64,000 nt of DNA from Neocallimastix lanati (nom. inval.) (Eukaryota > Neocallimastigomycota > Neocallimastigomycetes > Neocallimastigales > Neocallimastigaceae). The notes below the pieces were generated by a model that had not been told where the DNA came from, did not search any database, and worked only from the letters and a program-made list of their open reading frames with translations. The first letter of the stretch is position 1. Each line of letters opens with the position of its first letter. Shown piece by piece: positions 48,134 to 62,109 of the stretch. The position numbers were made by a program, and so were the translations under genes. Where the stretch lies: positions 657,501 through 721,500 of the forward strand of contig JACVTC010000030.1 in the NCBI GenBank assembly GCA_016946835.1, read 5' to 3'.

Positions 48134-49020
48134 TTCGGAAAGACTAAATGGTATTCTAAAACAAATAGCTTCTTCAATTCTGTATGATGCTCAGTAATGT
48201 CGTAAGTTCTGGGAAGATACTGTGTAAGAACAGTAAACTACGTCTGTTCCGATGCACCACACACACCAAGGAATTTATAAAAATAAAATACTATATGAAG
48301 TATTATATAATAACCGTGTGAATTATGATAATTTACACGTATTTGGATGCAAAGTCTATTACTATGATGATAAAAAATAAAGAAAATTTGAAGAAAAGTC
48401 AAAGCAAGGAATTTCATTAGGATATGACAAAAAGCTCTTCAGGATATATAAGCAATTTTTAACTATGGTTATAATTTATTAGAAAAGGGAGAAGATGAGA
48501 GTGGCTATGAAAAAGAAAAAAAAAATATCAAAAAAAGAAGAAACTATTATTTGAGGAATAATAAAGAAAATAGTGATTCTAATTATGAAATTACGAGTGT
48601 ATCTGACTTTGAAAGTAAAAAACACTGAAGAAAATAATTATGAAAACAGTATCAACAAAAGTGACAAAGTAATCTAAAACAAAGATAGAGAAATTGAAAA
48701 GGTAGAAGTAATACCGATCACATTAGAAGAAAAACAAGAAATTAATATAGAAGATAAAACTTCAAAGACAACATTAAAATAATATAATTGACAATAAAGT
48801 ATAAAATTGATGACGAAAGCAAAAATGCAAAAAATGATGATAAAATTTCAATTAGAGAAAAGCATAAAACTGATGATAAGAGAAAAAATAATGAATATAA
48901 GTACATTTGTTGAAAAATATATAAACTGACAATGAAAGCAAAAATGATAATAAACAATTAATTACTGGAAAACATAAAACTGATGATTAAAAAAACAAAA
49001 ATAATACTAATTATACAGTA
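48134..49020 (+). mobile_element. Ty1/copia integrase C-terminal remnant and linker
   Basis: A single plus-strand frame, interrupted only by stops, reads ERLNGILKQIASSILYDA, RKFWEDTV, NKILYEVLYNNRVNYDNLHV, FGCKVYYYDDKK, RKFEEKSKQGISLGYDKK. This is the classic end of copia integrase (ERLNRTL...ARSML, FWAEA...A.Y, P.E...G.KP...LRVFGC, KL..RS..GIFLGY). From 48480 it passes into a Lys/Glu/Asn-rich linker (EKGEDESGYEKEKKN) and decays by 49020. No reverse transcriptase follows. At least five in-frame stops make it dead. Confidence 0.85.
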
Positions 49021-51540
49021 ATTAAAATAAAAAATAAAATAAAAAATAAAAAAAATAAAAAAAAAAAAAAACAGAGAAATATGTAAAATTAACAAAGGAA
49101 AAGAACCAGTAATATAATAAAATAATAATAATAAAGATATTTTTGAATTAGAAACAGATAAAGTTAATAAAAGTAATAATGATAGAAAGTATTGAAAAAA
49201 AGAAAAACAGTAAATTATATTATTAAAATAATAATAAAATAATAATTAATTTTAAAGATAAATTTAATAGTTTCTGTTAAAATAATAATAAAATAAAATA
49301 TAATAATAATAATAAATTTTAAAGAAATAAATTATATTTATATGTTTTAATTTATTTATTTCAATTTTTTTTTTTTTTTTTTATTTATTTATAAATTTTT
49401 TTTTCTAATTATTTTATTTATTATTTATTATTTATTTATTTAAGTAAATTTTTTTAAAGTAATAATTATAAATAAAGTTTTTTTGATGTTTAGAATTTTT
49501 TTTAAAAAAAAAAAAAAAATTAACCCATTTATATTTATTTCTAGTCTTATTTATTTATTTATTTATTTATTTATTATTTAAAAAAATTAAAAATATATAT
49601 TTTTTATATCTTCATAGATTTAGATAATAATAATATTATTATGTATTGGTCATAATTAATAGATAGCAATAATTTTTTTTTTTTTTATAATCCAAAAAGC
49701 CAAAAAGAAAATAAAATTTTATAATTTATATGAATATTTTAAAATTATAATTAGTGAAAATAAATATATAATTTAAATAAAATAAAAATTTAATAATTAA
49801 TAATATATATATATATAATTGGTTAAATGTAAAACAAAAAATAATGGCTACATAGTTAAATATAATATTAGTATATTATAAGTTAAAAGATTTGTAATTA
49901 ATAAATGAAATAATAATTAAATAAATAGTAAATAAATAAATAATTATCATCAATAATTATTATTATAATTTTTTAAATAAAAATGATAATTAATACTATT
50001 AAATTTCCTTATCGACCATTTTTTAATTTGTATTTTTCTCATTTGAACTTTAAATAAATATATAAAATTTAAATATTAAAGATTAAATTTTTAATTTAAA
50101 TAATTTTAATTAAGAATTTGTTTTAATTAAAAAATAAATAGATTTTTAACTCTTAAAAAACTTATTTTCTTGATTATATTGAAATAAAAAAAAAAATTAT
50201 AGATAAATTTTATTTAAAATAAAAATTTAATTTTAATTTTAATATAATTTTAAATTTGTTTCATTATTATTAATTAATGATATTTTATTTTTATTTTATT
50301 TTATTTTATTTTATTTTATTTTATTTTATTTTATTTTATTTTATTTTATTTTATTTTATTTTATTTTATTTTATTTTATTTTATTTTATTTTATTTTATT
50401 TTATTTTATTTTATTTTATTTTATTTTATTTTATTTTATTTTATTTTATTTTATTTTATTTTATTTTATTTTATTTTATTTTATTTTATTTTATTTTATT
50501 TTATTTTATTTTATTTTATTTTATTTTATTTTATTTTATTTTATTTTATTTTATATAAAATACGATTTAAATTTTAATTGGACAAATTTTTATTTATTTT
50601 ATTTCATTTTATTTTTTATTTAATCAAATTTTTTTTATTTTTTTATTTACAAATTTTTAAAAAGGAATATAATTTAATTAAAATATTAATTAAATGTAAT
50701 AATTATTCCTGATTTAAATTTAATTACAAATAGAAAAAAAAAATTATTAAAAATTTAATAAAATATGGAATTGAAATATTCAATACTAATTAATAAAATA
50801 TTGTTTTTTTATTTTAAACTTAAAAAAAAAAATAACAAAGTATTAAATATTTGATTAATAATACCATTATAATCATTATTTATTTGTCCCTTTTTATTTG
50901 CTTCAAAAGCATGATAATCACAATCATAATAAAAATATCAAGAATAGAAAAAATCAAAATAAATTATAATAAAATTATAAAATAATAAATAAATTAAAAT
51001 AAAAAAAAATAATAAAAATTCATTAATGAATAAATATAAATAATTATTAATAATATAAAAGATTATTTAATAAAGTAATAGGCAAATTATTTAAGCAATA
51101 CTTTGAATATTTATGTAATAAAAAATAATAAAATATAAATTTATTAATAAAATAAATAATTAATTAAATACAAATAAATATATATATGGATATATGAATA
51201 TGATATGATATTAAGGTTTTTAAATATTAAGAAATAGTCTTAATTCTTTTTATATGAATTTGATTGATTATATTTAAAAAACTGAATATTAAGATTTATA
51301 AATGCATTAATGTATTAAATTTTTTTATTTAAAATTAGATTAATTTTCAAATATATTAATAAAAATCTATTTAAATAAGAATATTAATATGAATCAAAAA
51401 ATAATTGTCGTATAATTTATCTATTTGAGTCCATCAAAAATTAAAATCTTATTATATTCAGATTAAACAAATAATATTTTATTATTTTTTAATTAATTCA
51501 ATATTTTTTTTCAAAAACTACTTATGTAATTAATAAATAA
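49021..51540. other. AT-rich intergenic DNA with a long TTTTA array
   Basis: No gene is supported; open frames here are translated microsatellite. Includes the 270-bp (TTTTA)n array. Confidence 0.55.
50285..50553. repeat. (TTTTA)n microsatellite, longest in the window
   Basis: About 53 uninterrupted pentamers; long and pure, so likely length-variable. Confidence 0.97.
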
Positions 51541-51552
51541 ATAAACATCTAA

Positions 51553-51582
51553 ATTTGAAACTTCGCAATAATTGCGGCTATA

Positions 51583-51616
<34 letters not shown>

Positions 51617-52080
51617 TTATTTAAAAGTCAAACATAAAATTCAAGCTTCATAACTGTTAAATTTAAAGGTACTGATAATTGAAATTCAAGTATATTCCTT
51701 ACTGTTCCTAAATTAAAGACTTATGAGTTCTTCGATATTTCATTATCAAATAAGTATAACACTTGATGTATTGATTATAAAATAAAAACCTTCCTATGTT
51801 CTTCTTTAAGATGATACTAAAATACCAACAAATTACTATTTGAAAATATGTAATCATATCAAAAATACAAAAAATAAAATGAATAATTTATTCATTGTAA
51901 ATTGTTCTAATACAAGTTATAAATTTATGCATAATAGTGAAAGTAGAATTATAGATTTATATGACAGTAACAATAAATTTTATTATATTGGAAAAAAAAC
52001 TAATGTGTAATTATTATACAGGAATCCCTCCTGTTGAAATATATTATGATAAGAATAAATTAATTCGGGAAAAGAATTAA
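51553..52080 (+). pseudogene. Unrecognised coding-like remnant, possibly copia protease region
   Basis: 51553-51580 matches the minus copia fragment edge near 14802 (CG.AATAATTGC.GCTATA). From 51650 one frame gives SFITVKFKGTDN, stop, SSIFLTVPKLKTYEFFDISL; from 51830 another gives KMNNLFIVNCSNTSYKFMHN and continues with ordinary residues to a stop. The VPKLK phrase and Ser/Asn context recall the part of copia Gag-Pol after the protease, but I cannot confirm it. Confidence 0.3.
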
Positions 52081-53138
52081 AAAAAAATTAATAAAAGTTA
52101 TAAAAATAAATTATTATGATGCAATGAATTGATTTTTTTTAATAATTAATATTATTATGCTTATATTTTTATTAATTGATTAATATATTTATTTTTAATT
52201 TTAATTTATTTTCTATTACAATTGCAAATGAAAAGAAATTATTATTTTTTTTATACGTATAATATTATAATTAGTGTTCGCATAAGCTTATTTTATATTT
52301 TTATAAAAAATTATTAAATGATTAAATAAAATTTATATAATGATTATTAGAAAATAATATTTTATATAAGCTTTTTCTAATTCTAAATCAGTTTATGATT
52401 TAATTTTTATTTTCTTACATGTATACTTGAAATAATTTTATTGGTTTTATTATGAGTTAAAATATAATTTACATATATATATACATATATTATATATATT
52501 TTAAAATGGATATCAGCTTATTATTTTTAATTATTTAATTATTATTATGTAAGTTATTAAATTATAAATGATAATTAATATTTGGCTATTATATTATATG
52601 AAACATGACCAAATTTTTTTTAAACTATATAATACAGTCTTTATATATCGAATAATTATTATTTCATATCTAAAATAAAGAGAGATGATAAATTATATAA
52701 TTAATTTCTTTTCTTTTTGAGAAAATATTTCTTAATTTTTTTTTTTTTTTTTTTTGTTGATAGATAAGGATAGAGATAATAAAGTCATGACATCTAATAT
52801 TTTTGATTGGTGATTAAAAGTGATTAAAGGTAAGTGTAGAATAATTGCATAAAATAATTACATTTAATATTTTTTTTTATTGTAGATAAAAATTATTATT
52901 TTAATAACTCCTTTTATTGATAAACTGAAGAACTCAATGTATAACTATTATATTAAAATCTATTCATCATTTACCTTAATATATGTTATTTTATATTCAT
53001 TATATTCATTAATATATATTTTTTATTTTTTTTAAGCATTTATCTCTACAAATGTGTATTTCTATTAATTATGATATAATTCTAAGATGAATCGTTATAC
53101 TTTATACAATTTTTAAAAAGAGTGAGGATTATGAATTC

Positions 53139-53173
<35 letters not shown>

Positions 53174-55029
53174 TTTTGGTTATTTATAATTTTAAAAAAA
53201 AATTGTATTTCAATTCTAATATTTCATATTTTTTTTATTAATTTTATTAGTAATTTAAAATATTCAGAAATATCAAATTATTTTTGATTGAAAAATGTTT
53301 TAATAGGTATTTATCAAAGAGACAATAAATATATAATTAATGAAGAAGATGAACATTTTATATTGAGAAATCAACCTGTATAAGATGTTTAAATATAAAA
53401 GAAGATTGATAAACAGTACTGTGACCTTTAAGTTAAGTTACAACCATAACAAATTTATTTCGTCTTTTAATGTATAGGATATTGGCTATAAACTCTAATA
53501 AGTTATACTGTGTTTAAGTATTAATCTCGCTTATCGATACGAAATAGAAATCCTTATTTCTGAAAATAATAAATTAAATTCAGATACTAGATACTTTTAA
53601 TTATTTATTTTCCAAGTCGTAGAAAAAGGTAATGTTGAGGATGACAGTTAAGGAATTATAATACTAATAAATGTAAAAAGTGTTAAGTGAATTAGCTAAT
53701 TTCTCCTATACCTTAAAAAATAAATTTTTTTAATTTATTATTAAATGTCATGAAACAAGGAAAATCCATTGAAAAAAATAAATACGACAAAAATTATTAG
53801 AAAATGAATTAATGAATTAATCAAGAAAAATAGAATTAGAATTAAGTTTAATGGAAAATTTGATCTTTTTTTTTTTTTTTTAATAATAAATTTATTTACT
53901 GAAATCTTATAATCAAAATTTTCTCTCTTGATATACCCATATCATTAAAATATTTAAGAACATAATTTCTAAAAGATTTTTCGAAGTATTGATTACCTTT
54001 TATGTATATATATGTAATATTAGTAGATCTATTAATAAGAATTTGTTCACTTTAAAAGTTTTGAATATAAAAAAATAAAAAAAAAAGTCAAGATCTCTCT
54101 TATTAACTTAAAAGGAAGATAAAAAAAATTCTATATTACTATTAATAACAACAATTCATAACTTCTATTCTTTAAAACAACATGTTATTTAAATTTATTT
54201 AAAAAAGTTTACAAAAAGAAATTTTTAAAAAATTTCTTGTGATTATAAAAATGAAGAATATCAGTAAAATGAATAATAAAAAAAAAATTCTTATTTATCT
54301 TGATATAGTTATTGAAAAAATCTTTATCTAAATATACATTTAGAACTTTAAATACAATGATCAATTAATAGTGAATACGAATTTACTCAAGTATATAAGA
54401 TAATATGATGATATATATATTAAATGATTTCAATAAAGTAAGTAAGTATTACAATAAATAATATAAATTACCAAGTTTCGAATAGTTAAAATTCAATATT
54501 GAAAAATGAAAAAGAAGAGTAGAGCCTTATAATACCAAAGCTAAAGTCTCAATATACATGACACTTATCAAGAAATAACAATAATTTTATTTAATATGAT
54601 ATTACATATTAATGAGTAATCATAGAATAGAGAAAATAATTAATCCATTGACATTGACAAACTTCAAATATTCTTAATTTTATAAAAAAATGATGATGAT
54701 ATACAGAATTCCTTATATTAATTATGTTATTATATTAATAAAAAGATTGTATTTATATAATAATAATAATAATAATAATAATTAATAAGGTTCATTATAA
54801 CAATAATAATAATAATAATAATAATAATATTAAAATAAATATCAAAATGGACAATATGGAATAATGATTTTTTTTAAAAAAAAAAAAAGGAAATTCGTAT
54901 AATGATAAACAAAGATTTTGACTCACCCTTTTAAAAAATAACCTCATAATAAAAAAAATGACTAAATTAAAAATTAATTGCAAAATAATTATGAATTTAA
55001 ATAATTTAAATAGTAACTAATAATGATAT
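52081..55029. other. AT-rich intergenic DNA with scattered decayed coding-like patches
   Basis: No supported gene. Around 53300-53380 one frame reads GIYQRDNKYIINEEDEHFIL, and 53400-53700 has slightly higher G/C but only short frames. (AAT)n tracts occur near 54762-54830. These patches may be old retroelement DNA. Confidence 0.45.
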
Positions 55030-55640
55030 TACTTATAATTGTTAGTCTGTGGACTAGGATACATAAGACTCCAAATTCTATCTCATCTATGACCATTTTC
55101 CAGATTTTACTCACAAGAGGTTTTTACGGGAATATAGTTAGGGTTACAGGTAAGTACTTCTTCCTTATATCTATAGCATTATTCTAAATCTCATACGTAA
55201 TACAGACAATATACTAACTGTGAGCCTGAAAGGGTTGGGCAAATACTGTCATTTAATATATTTATGAGAGAACTACTAACATTTGGGTACATGATTTCAT
55301 GTGTCCATGTAGATATATATATTCTACTTTGATGTAGGTATATTCTATTAAATTACAATCGTTTTGATGTTAATGTATTTGTCAAGGGAGCTAGTACATA
55401 TTTCATTGGGTTAGGCTATATGTGCCTCACTTCAAAAAGTAGTTATGAAAGAACCATTCCGAGAAAAAGCATACAAGAAAAATTTTCAGCAATAATATGA
55501 ATGTCAGAGCTCCAATGCTGATCACTCAGTAAAGATGTCTAGCATGGAAATATGTGACTATCTTAATATTTCGGCTGAAATAAAGAACAGTTCACACCGG
55601 AAATAAATAAATAAAAAAAAAAAAAAAAAAAAAAAAAAAC
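55030..55640. other. Less AT-rich segment ending in a long A run, retroposon-like
   Basis: About 570 bases with clearly more G and C than the flanks (for example GTGAGCCTGAAAGGGTTGGG at 55219), no long open frame, ending in CACCGGAAATAAATAAATA plus an A run of about 26 (55614-55639). Abrupt composition borders and a terminal A run suggest a retroposed sequence (LINE 3' end, SINE or processed RNA copy). There is no similarity to the LINE tails in this window that I can see. Confidence 0.4.
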
Positions 55641-56440
55641 TAGTTAACTATTAATATTAATATTTCATATATTTAATTAATAAATTGATTAATATTTTAT
55701 AATTTCATATTTATTATTTTTATTTTTAATTATATATTTTATTATATTATATTTATTATTATATATTATATTTATTTATGTATTATTTATTATATTTATT
55801 TATGTATTATTTATTATATTTATTATATTATTTTAATTATATATATTAAATTTATTATATATTTTTTTATATTTATGAATGTCATTTTAAATTTAATATA
55901 AAATAAATTAAATAAAAAAATTTTTTTTTAAAAAATTATGAAATTATTTTCAAAAAACAATACAAAATAAAATATATATAAAAAATATTATTAAAATTAC
56001 AAAAAAAAAAAAAAAAAAGATAAGAAAACTTTTTCAATATTAAGTTAAAAAAAAGTTCAAGTCATTAATAATATATGAAAAATAATCAATATTAAATATG
56101 AAAATTTTATTTAAATTATCTATATATATTTTTACATTTCAAGTTCTATTGTAATTCAATTCCACGCATGTGTTACATTTAAAAGTATTAGTAAAGTTAC
56201 AACAAAAATATATATGTAAAGTGATATATCAATTAACTAAGTTGGAAGAAACCTCGAAAGTTTTTGAAAATTTTCCTTTTATTTTAATTCAAAAATTAAA
56301 AAAAAATTCAAAAATACCAAATTTCAAATCTAAAATTAAAAAAAGTAAATAATAATAATAATAATAATAATAAAACATACGACAATATAATTTATTGGTT
56401 TCTTCAACTCATTTAAAAAATATTGGATATAAAAAGTTTA

Positions 56441-56476
<36 letters not shown>

Positions 56477-57739
56477 AAGAACTATTCTGTCATTATGGTG
56501 AAAAGATTTAATCCAAAAAAGAATTTTGGATTTTTATTAATTATTTTTTTTTATATTGATCAAGAATAAATATTTATAATACCACTTATTTGAATAGTAA
56601 ACTATTCAAATAATAATAATAATATAATAATTATTCATAATATTTTTCTAGTCACTATCAGTTACTATTTATAATATATAATTCATAATAATACAAAGTT
56701 ATTTTATTCACTTATATTTGTTTCATTAATATAATATTTTTTTACTTATTTAAGTCAAAATAGATGAATGGAAAAAATACCCATTTACTATTTTATGAAA
56801 AAGAATTAGAAAATTCTGATAAAGATTCGAATGATAATTTTTATCCATACAAATTTATCATCGATGAAAAGGAAGATAAAACCATTTCGTCTTTAAAATT
56901 CACAATGTAGTTCTTTAATATTAATGTAAAAAATTCATTAACTTTTTTTATACATATTATTAAATATAGTTTATTCCAAGTCTTTAAAAAAAAATAAGAA
57001 TTAGATAGATGATAATAAAGTTTAAATGGATTAGCTATCATGGATTACAAACTTTTGATAGTTTTATTATATTGAAATATTTAATAATGATAATTTTAAA
57101 TAATAATGTCCAAAAAAAAAAATATATACATATATAAATTAAAGGTAATTTAAGTATAGATTATAAAATGATATAAAATGATATAATAAATGAGTAAATT
57201 GTTTTTTCCAATTCTATATATTGAAAAGAGAAAACGTATAAAAGTTTTCGAAGGTATACCAAATTAAGTAATATTTAATAAAGAATATTAAGTAATATTT
57301 CATTATTGATTAATTTTCAAATGAAATTGAAACTAAAGATTAAAAATAAAAAGTTTTAAATTATCTAAATAATAAAAAAATGAGATTTAAAATTTTGGCA
57401 TTCTTTTTTTCTATTTTTTTTGATTAATAGTTTAGAAATAAATATTAAAAAAAATTTAAATTGTTAAATTTTTAATATATTATAGAAATATGTATTTATA
57501 ATTTTAAAAACTAAAAAACTTTATTTAATAATAAAAATTTTTTTTAGAAAAAATTTTTTTTATTGACTTTATTTAATAATAAAAAAATTTTTTTATCTAT
57601 TTAATATATATATATATTTATATTTATAGAAAGAAATTCCTATATTATATAAATATAAACATAAAAATTTTTACCTGTTTTTTTTTTTTTTTTTTTTTTT
57701 TTTGCATAAATAAAATTTTTTTTATTATTATATAGTAAA
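55641..57739. other. AT-rich intergenic DNA upstream of the bZIP gene
   Basis: Contains (TA)n at 56445-56471, (AAT)n at 56350-56372 and a possible short gene remnant at 56764-56910. The promoter of the bZIP gene must lie in its right part; a TA-rich tract at 57604-57617 and a T run at 57679-57703 precede the start, but I cannot assign elements. Confidence 0.45.
56764..56910 (+). CDS. Short coding-like open frame (48 aa), doubtful
   Basis: ATG to TAG, 48 codons, beginning MNGKNTHLLFYEKELENSDK and ending ISSLKFTM. The acidic, mixed composition differs from translated A/T DNA, so it may be an exon or remnant of a host gene. There is no family, no flanking exon I can join, and no signal peptide. 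Confidence 0.25.
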   Translation: MNGKNTHLLFYEKELENSDKDSNDNFYPYKFIIDEKEDKTISSLKFTM

Positions 57740-59410
57740 ATGTCTTATTATTTTAATAATTATTGTGAATTAAGTAAATATTATATGATTATTTCTATAA
57801 TATATATATATATATTATAATATATTTCTAATCATCATATTATTAATTTGTTTTAATTATATATATACTAAATAATCAAATTAGCTGAACAAGGGAAGCT
57901 TAATGGAATGATGAATAATTTAATATTCAATACTCCTCAAAGAGATATTTATTTAAATGGTCAAGTAGAAAATGCCATCCAATCCCCAATTTTTACTTTA
58001 GATAATACTTTTTGTAATTCTAATGTAGAAAAAAATTATTCGACAACAACAAATACATTTCAAAATAGTATGGTGACTCCTCCTTCTCCTTTTACAACCG
58101 CCTTATCTTCCATTTCAGCTCAACAATCCCCAATTATTATGTTAAATTCGCCAATTAAATTCATTCCATATAAATTAAATTCTTTGATTTCTTTTTCCGA
58201 AGAAACAAATAATATTTCTTCCCTTCCCTCTCCCACTGAATATTCTACTTTCTATCCTATAAATATGGATAATAATACACAATTGACAGTTTCACCAATA
58301 ATTCCAATGGAAAAAATGGATTCTTTGGAAAAAAGTATTCCTCCTTCTTCATTGATATGCTCATATCAAATCTTAAATAAAGACTATCCTTTAAATTTTA
58401 ATATCAATCCAACAAATTCAAAAGAATCAAACATGATTCTTTGTCCTCCTTCTTCACTTTCTTCCAATAATTTATTGAATTATGATTTTTCTGTTAATAA
58501 TACAAATGCGACACGCTCATTTCTCTCAAATCAATCCAACTATTCAATGAATCAGAGCAATTCAAATAGAACAGTCATTCCAACAGATTTAACCAATCTT
58601 ATAATGCCCAATCAATCATTTAATTCTGGGATGTGTATATCTAAGAAACCAAATTCTAATTTTTTAATAAGTGATTTGAATTCACCGTCATCAGTAACTC
58701 TTCCATCAACAATATCAACATCAACATTGACATCACCATTAACAGAATCAACAATAACAATAACATCACCATTAACAGAATCAACAACAACAATAACATC
58801 ACCATTAACAGAATCAACAACAACAATTACATCGCCATTAACAGAATCAACAACAATAACATCACCATCATTAGAATCAACAGCAAAATCAAAAACTTCA
58901 CCATCTTTTTCTTCAAATTGCCAAATATCATATAATAATATGAATAGATTTAATAATTTAGATATTGATATTATTAAAACGATCATAAAAAAAAGGAAGG
59001 AATACGTTAAAGATTATAATTTCAATTTTGATATTGATAATATTTCAGAATTTTCCTTCAATATTCTTAAATTGTTAAGGTCTACTACCTCTTCCGACTC
59101 AAGAAAACTTTTAAAAACTATTGAAATTAAGAGAAAGCCAGGAAGAAAAAGAAAAAATATTTCCTTAAATTCAAATAATATTAATTTAGACAATGATCAT
59201 AAGAAGAGCAGCACATCCTATCAAATAGATATAAACACCAAAAAACAAAGTCACTTATTAAATAATCGAAATGCTGCCAGACTTTCCCGTCGTAGAGCTA
59301 AATTAGAGGAAGAAGAATTAAATAAACAATCTACTAAATTAGCTTTTGAAAATAGTTTATTAAAATTAAAACTCTTTGAATTTATTCATTGTAAATATCA
59401 AAGTCATTAA
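57740..59410 (+). CDS. bZIP transcription factor (519 aa, two exons)
   Basis: Exon 1 is only 34 nt (57740-57773: MSYYFNNYCEL plus one base) and exon 2 is 57885-59410. The intron is phase 1, and the reading is continuous into TEQGKLNGMMNN. Residues 20-330 are a Ser/Thr/Pro/Asn-rich region typical of activation domains, including four TSPLTEST repeats. KRKPGRKRKN (about residues 425-434) is an AT-hook-like basic motif or nuclear signal. The C-terminus is the bZIP: basic region NRNAARLSRRR (472-482) with the invariant N-x7-R (N472, R480), then L490, L497, L504 and F511 in exact heptads, ten residues after the Arg as expected. NRNAARLSR resembles ATF/CREB-type factors that bind TGACGTCA-like sites. 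It should dimerise and act in the nucleus; target pathway unknown. Confidence 0.92.
57774..57884 (+). other. Intron of the bZIP gene
   Basis: 111 nt, donor GTAAAT, acceptor TTAG, phase 1, with a branch-like TACTAAAT about 20 bases before the acceptor. Without this join the frame would appear to start at the internal ATG at 57908. Confidence 0.8.
58728..58872 (+). repeat. In-frame TSPLTEST repeat in the bZIP gene
   Basis: Four copies of a 30- to 36-base unit (ACATCACCATTAACAGAATC) plus a diverged fifth (TSPSLEST). All changes keep the frame. Confidence 0.9.
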
Positions 59411-61172
59411 ACGAAAAATAAATTATTTATTATTTTTTTTTAATTATATATATATATATATTATAAAAAAAAAAAAAGAGATAAAAAAGAAAAAGAAATC
59501 AATGAAGTTTAAATAAATAATATTTATCTTTATATATTATACTTTATTGTTTTGTTAATAACTCATGATAAAATTTAATAACATTTATTAAAATACTAAC
59601 AAACCGTGATAAATTTAAAAAAATTTTATTTTATATATAAAAAACTAACTAAAAAAAAAAGTTAAAAAGAATATATAAATAATTAAATATCAATTCATTC
59701 ATTTTAAATTAATAGTTGTAAGCTTTCATCATTCATTATTAAAAAAAATTATGTATTTATATAAAGAGTGAAATAATAAATTTAATTTTATTCTTAATTT
59801 TTTGATTTTTTGATTTTTTGATTTTTTTTTTTTATTCTTAAAAAAAAAAAATTATAATTAATATTTTCGCATAAATTAAATCTGTTAATATTCTTTTTCT
59901 TATTTCTTTTTTTTTTTTTTTTTTTATAAAAATAACTATTATATATATATAATATAATAGTTATGTCTTTATTTGTGAAAAAATGGTACAAAATTGAAAT
60001 ATAAACTTTAATATATATTAAAAATTATTATACATAAAAACATAAATTAAAGATGCTATAAAATGAAAATAGAAACTTTAAATATTAATAAATTGTTTTG
60101 TTAATAATTACATAAAAATAAATTAAAATAAAAACTCTAATTAATAATAAATTTATATTAATTAAGAAATGTAGTAAAAGCATAAATTTATGTATTAATC
60201 TAGTTTTTATTATATTTCTTATTAGAAATAATTTATATATTTTTATTATTTAAATAAATATTTATACTTAATATAGGAAAACTTTATAATAGTAAATAAT
60301 TATAAAAGAGAAAAAATACTTAGAAATAGTTTAGTTCTCTATCCAAGAATAATAAATAGTAGATTATAGTAATTATTGAGATCAAGATATGAAAATAAAT
60401 ATTAATTTTAAGAATAAATGTTAGTTAGTTTGCACTTTAAATAATGATAAGTAAATGTAATTCTTCTAAATAAATAAGATTTAAATAAAATATTTTTTAT
60501 AAAACATATAAATTATATCTCCCATTTAAAAGAACAAACCTTAAAAGAACCAAACCTGAACTTCGTACTTTATCAAATCATTCATTAATCATTTGACTAA
60601 CCATCATTGATTTGGAGAAAGTGGTATTCGAAAAATTTTATTGAAGAAAGTTAAATTTCCGAAATTTCGTATAAAAAAATTTTTTTTTATAAAAAAAATT
60701 CTTTTCTCAAAATTTTAATAAATAGATAAATAAATAATAAAATAAATAAATAATAATTTTGTTATAATATATAAGATAATAAAAAATTTATAAATAATAA
60801 ATTTATAATAATATATTAGTAAATAAAAAATTTATAAATAATAAATAATTAAATAGATATTTTTTGTTTTATTATATCTTTATTTATTGAATAAAAAAAA
60901 ATTACTAATAATTTTAGAATTAATTAAAATTTAAGATTTTATAAAATACTGCGCATGCATTTAAAAGGTGTAAATGAGCAATTAATTATTTAAATATTAT
61001 TTTTTTAATTTAATAATTATATCTTAAGTTATTATATTTATATATCTTTTAAATTATTAATATTTATTTATATATATATAATTATTATTATTATTATATA
61101 TATTGAAAAATTATAAAATGTGATTAAATATTTTATTAGTATTTTCATTATTTCAAGTGTAATTATTTATTG

Positions 61173-61205
<33 letters not shown>

Positions 61206-61364
61206 GAATAGTTATGATTTTTATTTTCGATTAATAAGTTTTTAAAATTTTGTATTTTTTTAAGGCTTGAAAATATTTTTTTGAAAATTTAATTTCAAAA
61301 ATTTATAATATTGATAAATTTTTTTTATAATTATTTCTACAAAAAAAAATTATCTTTTTTTTTA

Positions 61365-61397
<33 letters not shown>

Positions 61398-61529
61398 GTA
61401 GTTTACATATACACTAATATTTTATATTTTTTATATATGTTATTCTACTATATATCTATATAAATGTTTCAATATTTTTTGTTAACTTTTTAAATTAGAA
61501 TATATTTAATTATATTAAATCGTTTATTT

Positions 61530-61560
<31 letters not shown>

Positions 61561-61596
61561 ATATAAAATAAATTTAATTTTAACTTTTTAAATCAG

Positions 61597-61630
<34 letters not shown>

Positions 61631-62109
61631 TATACAAAATAAATTTTATTATATAAGTTATTATATATTTATTAAATAATAAATATATTAATATTAATAA
61701 TAAATAAATTAATATTAATAAATCAATATACAAGATAATTTTTAATTAAAAAAAAAAATTTTATATAAAATATGAAAATTCGATAAATTCTATCTTTTAC
61801 ATAGAAAAGGAAAACGATAAAATAAAAAGAAAACTATATAAAATCAATAAATAAATGTTTAAGTTTAAATTTATTTATCTAATATAAATAAAAGAGGAAA
61901 AATTACTTTAATTGATTTCTTTTTATTTTACAATCCCTTATTTTTAATAGATTGTATGTACTATTATTTAATTATAATATTACTAAAAGTAAATGAAAAT
62001 TAAAAATTAATAAATTTAAAATTAGTATTGAGGAGTATTGTAAAAGTACAAACTTTAAAATAATTCAATAAATAAGTTAAAGTTTATTAAAGCTAAAAAG
62101 ACTTTTTAG

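Noticed and set aside
50277-50558. 93-codon open frame
   Set aside because: Pure TTTTA microsatellite.
58612-58986. 124-codon minus-strand open frame inside the bZIP gene
   Set aside because: Antisense of the TSPLTEST repeat; no independent evidence.
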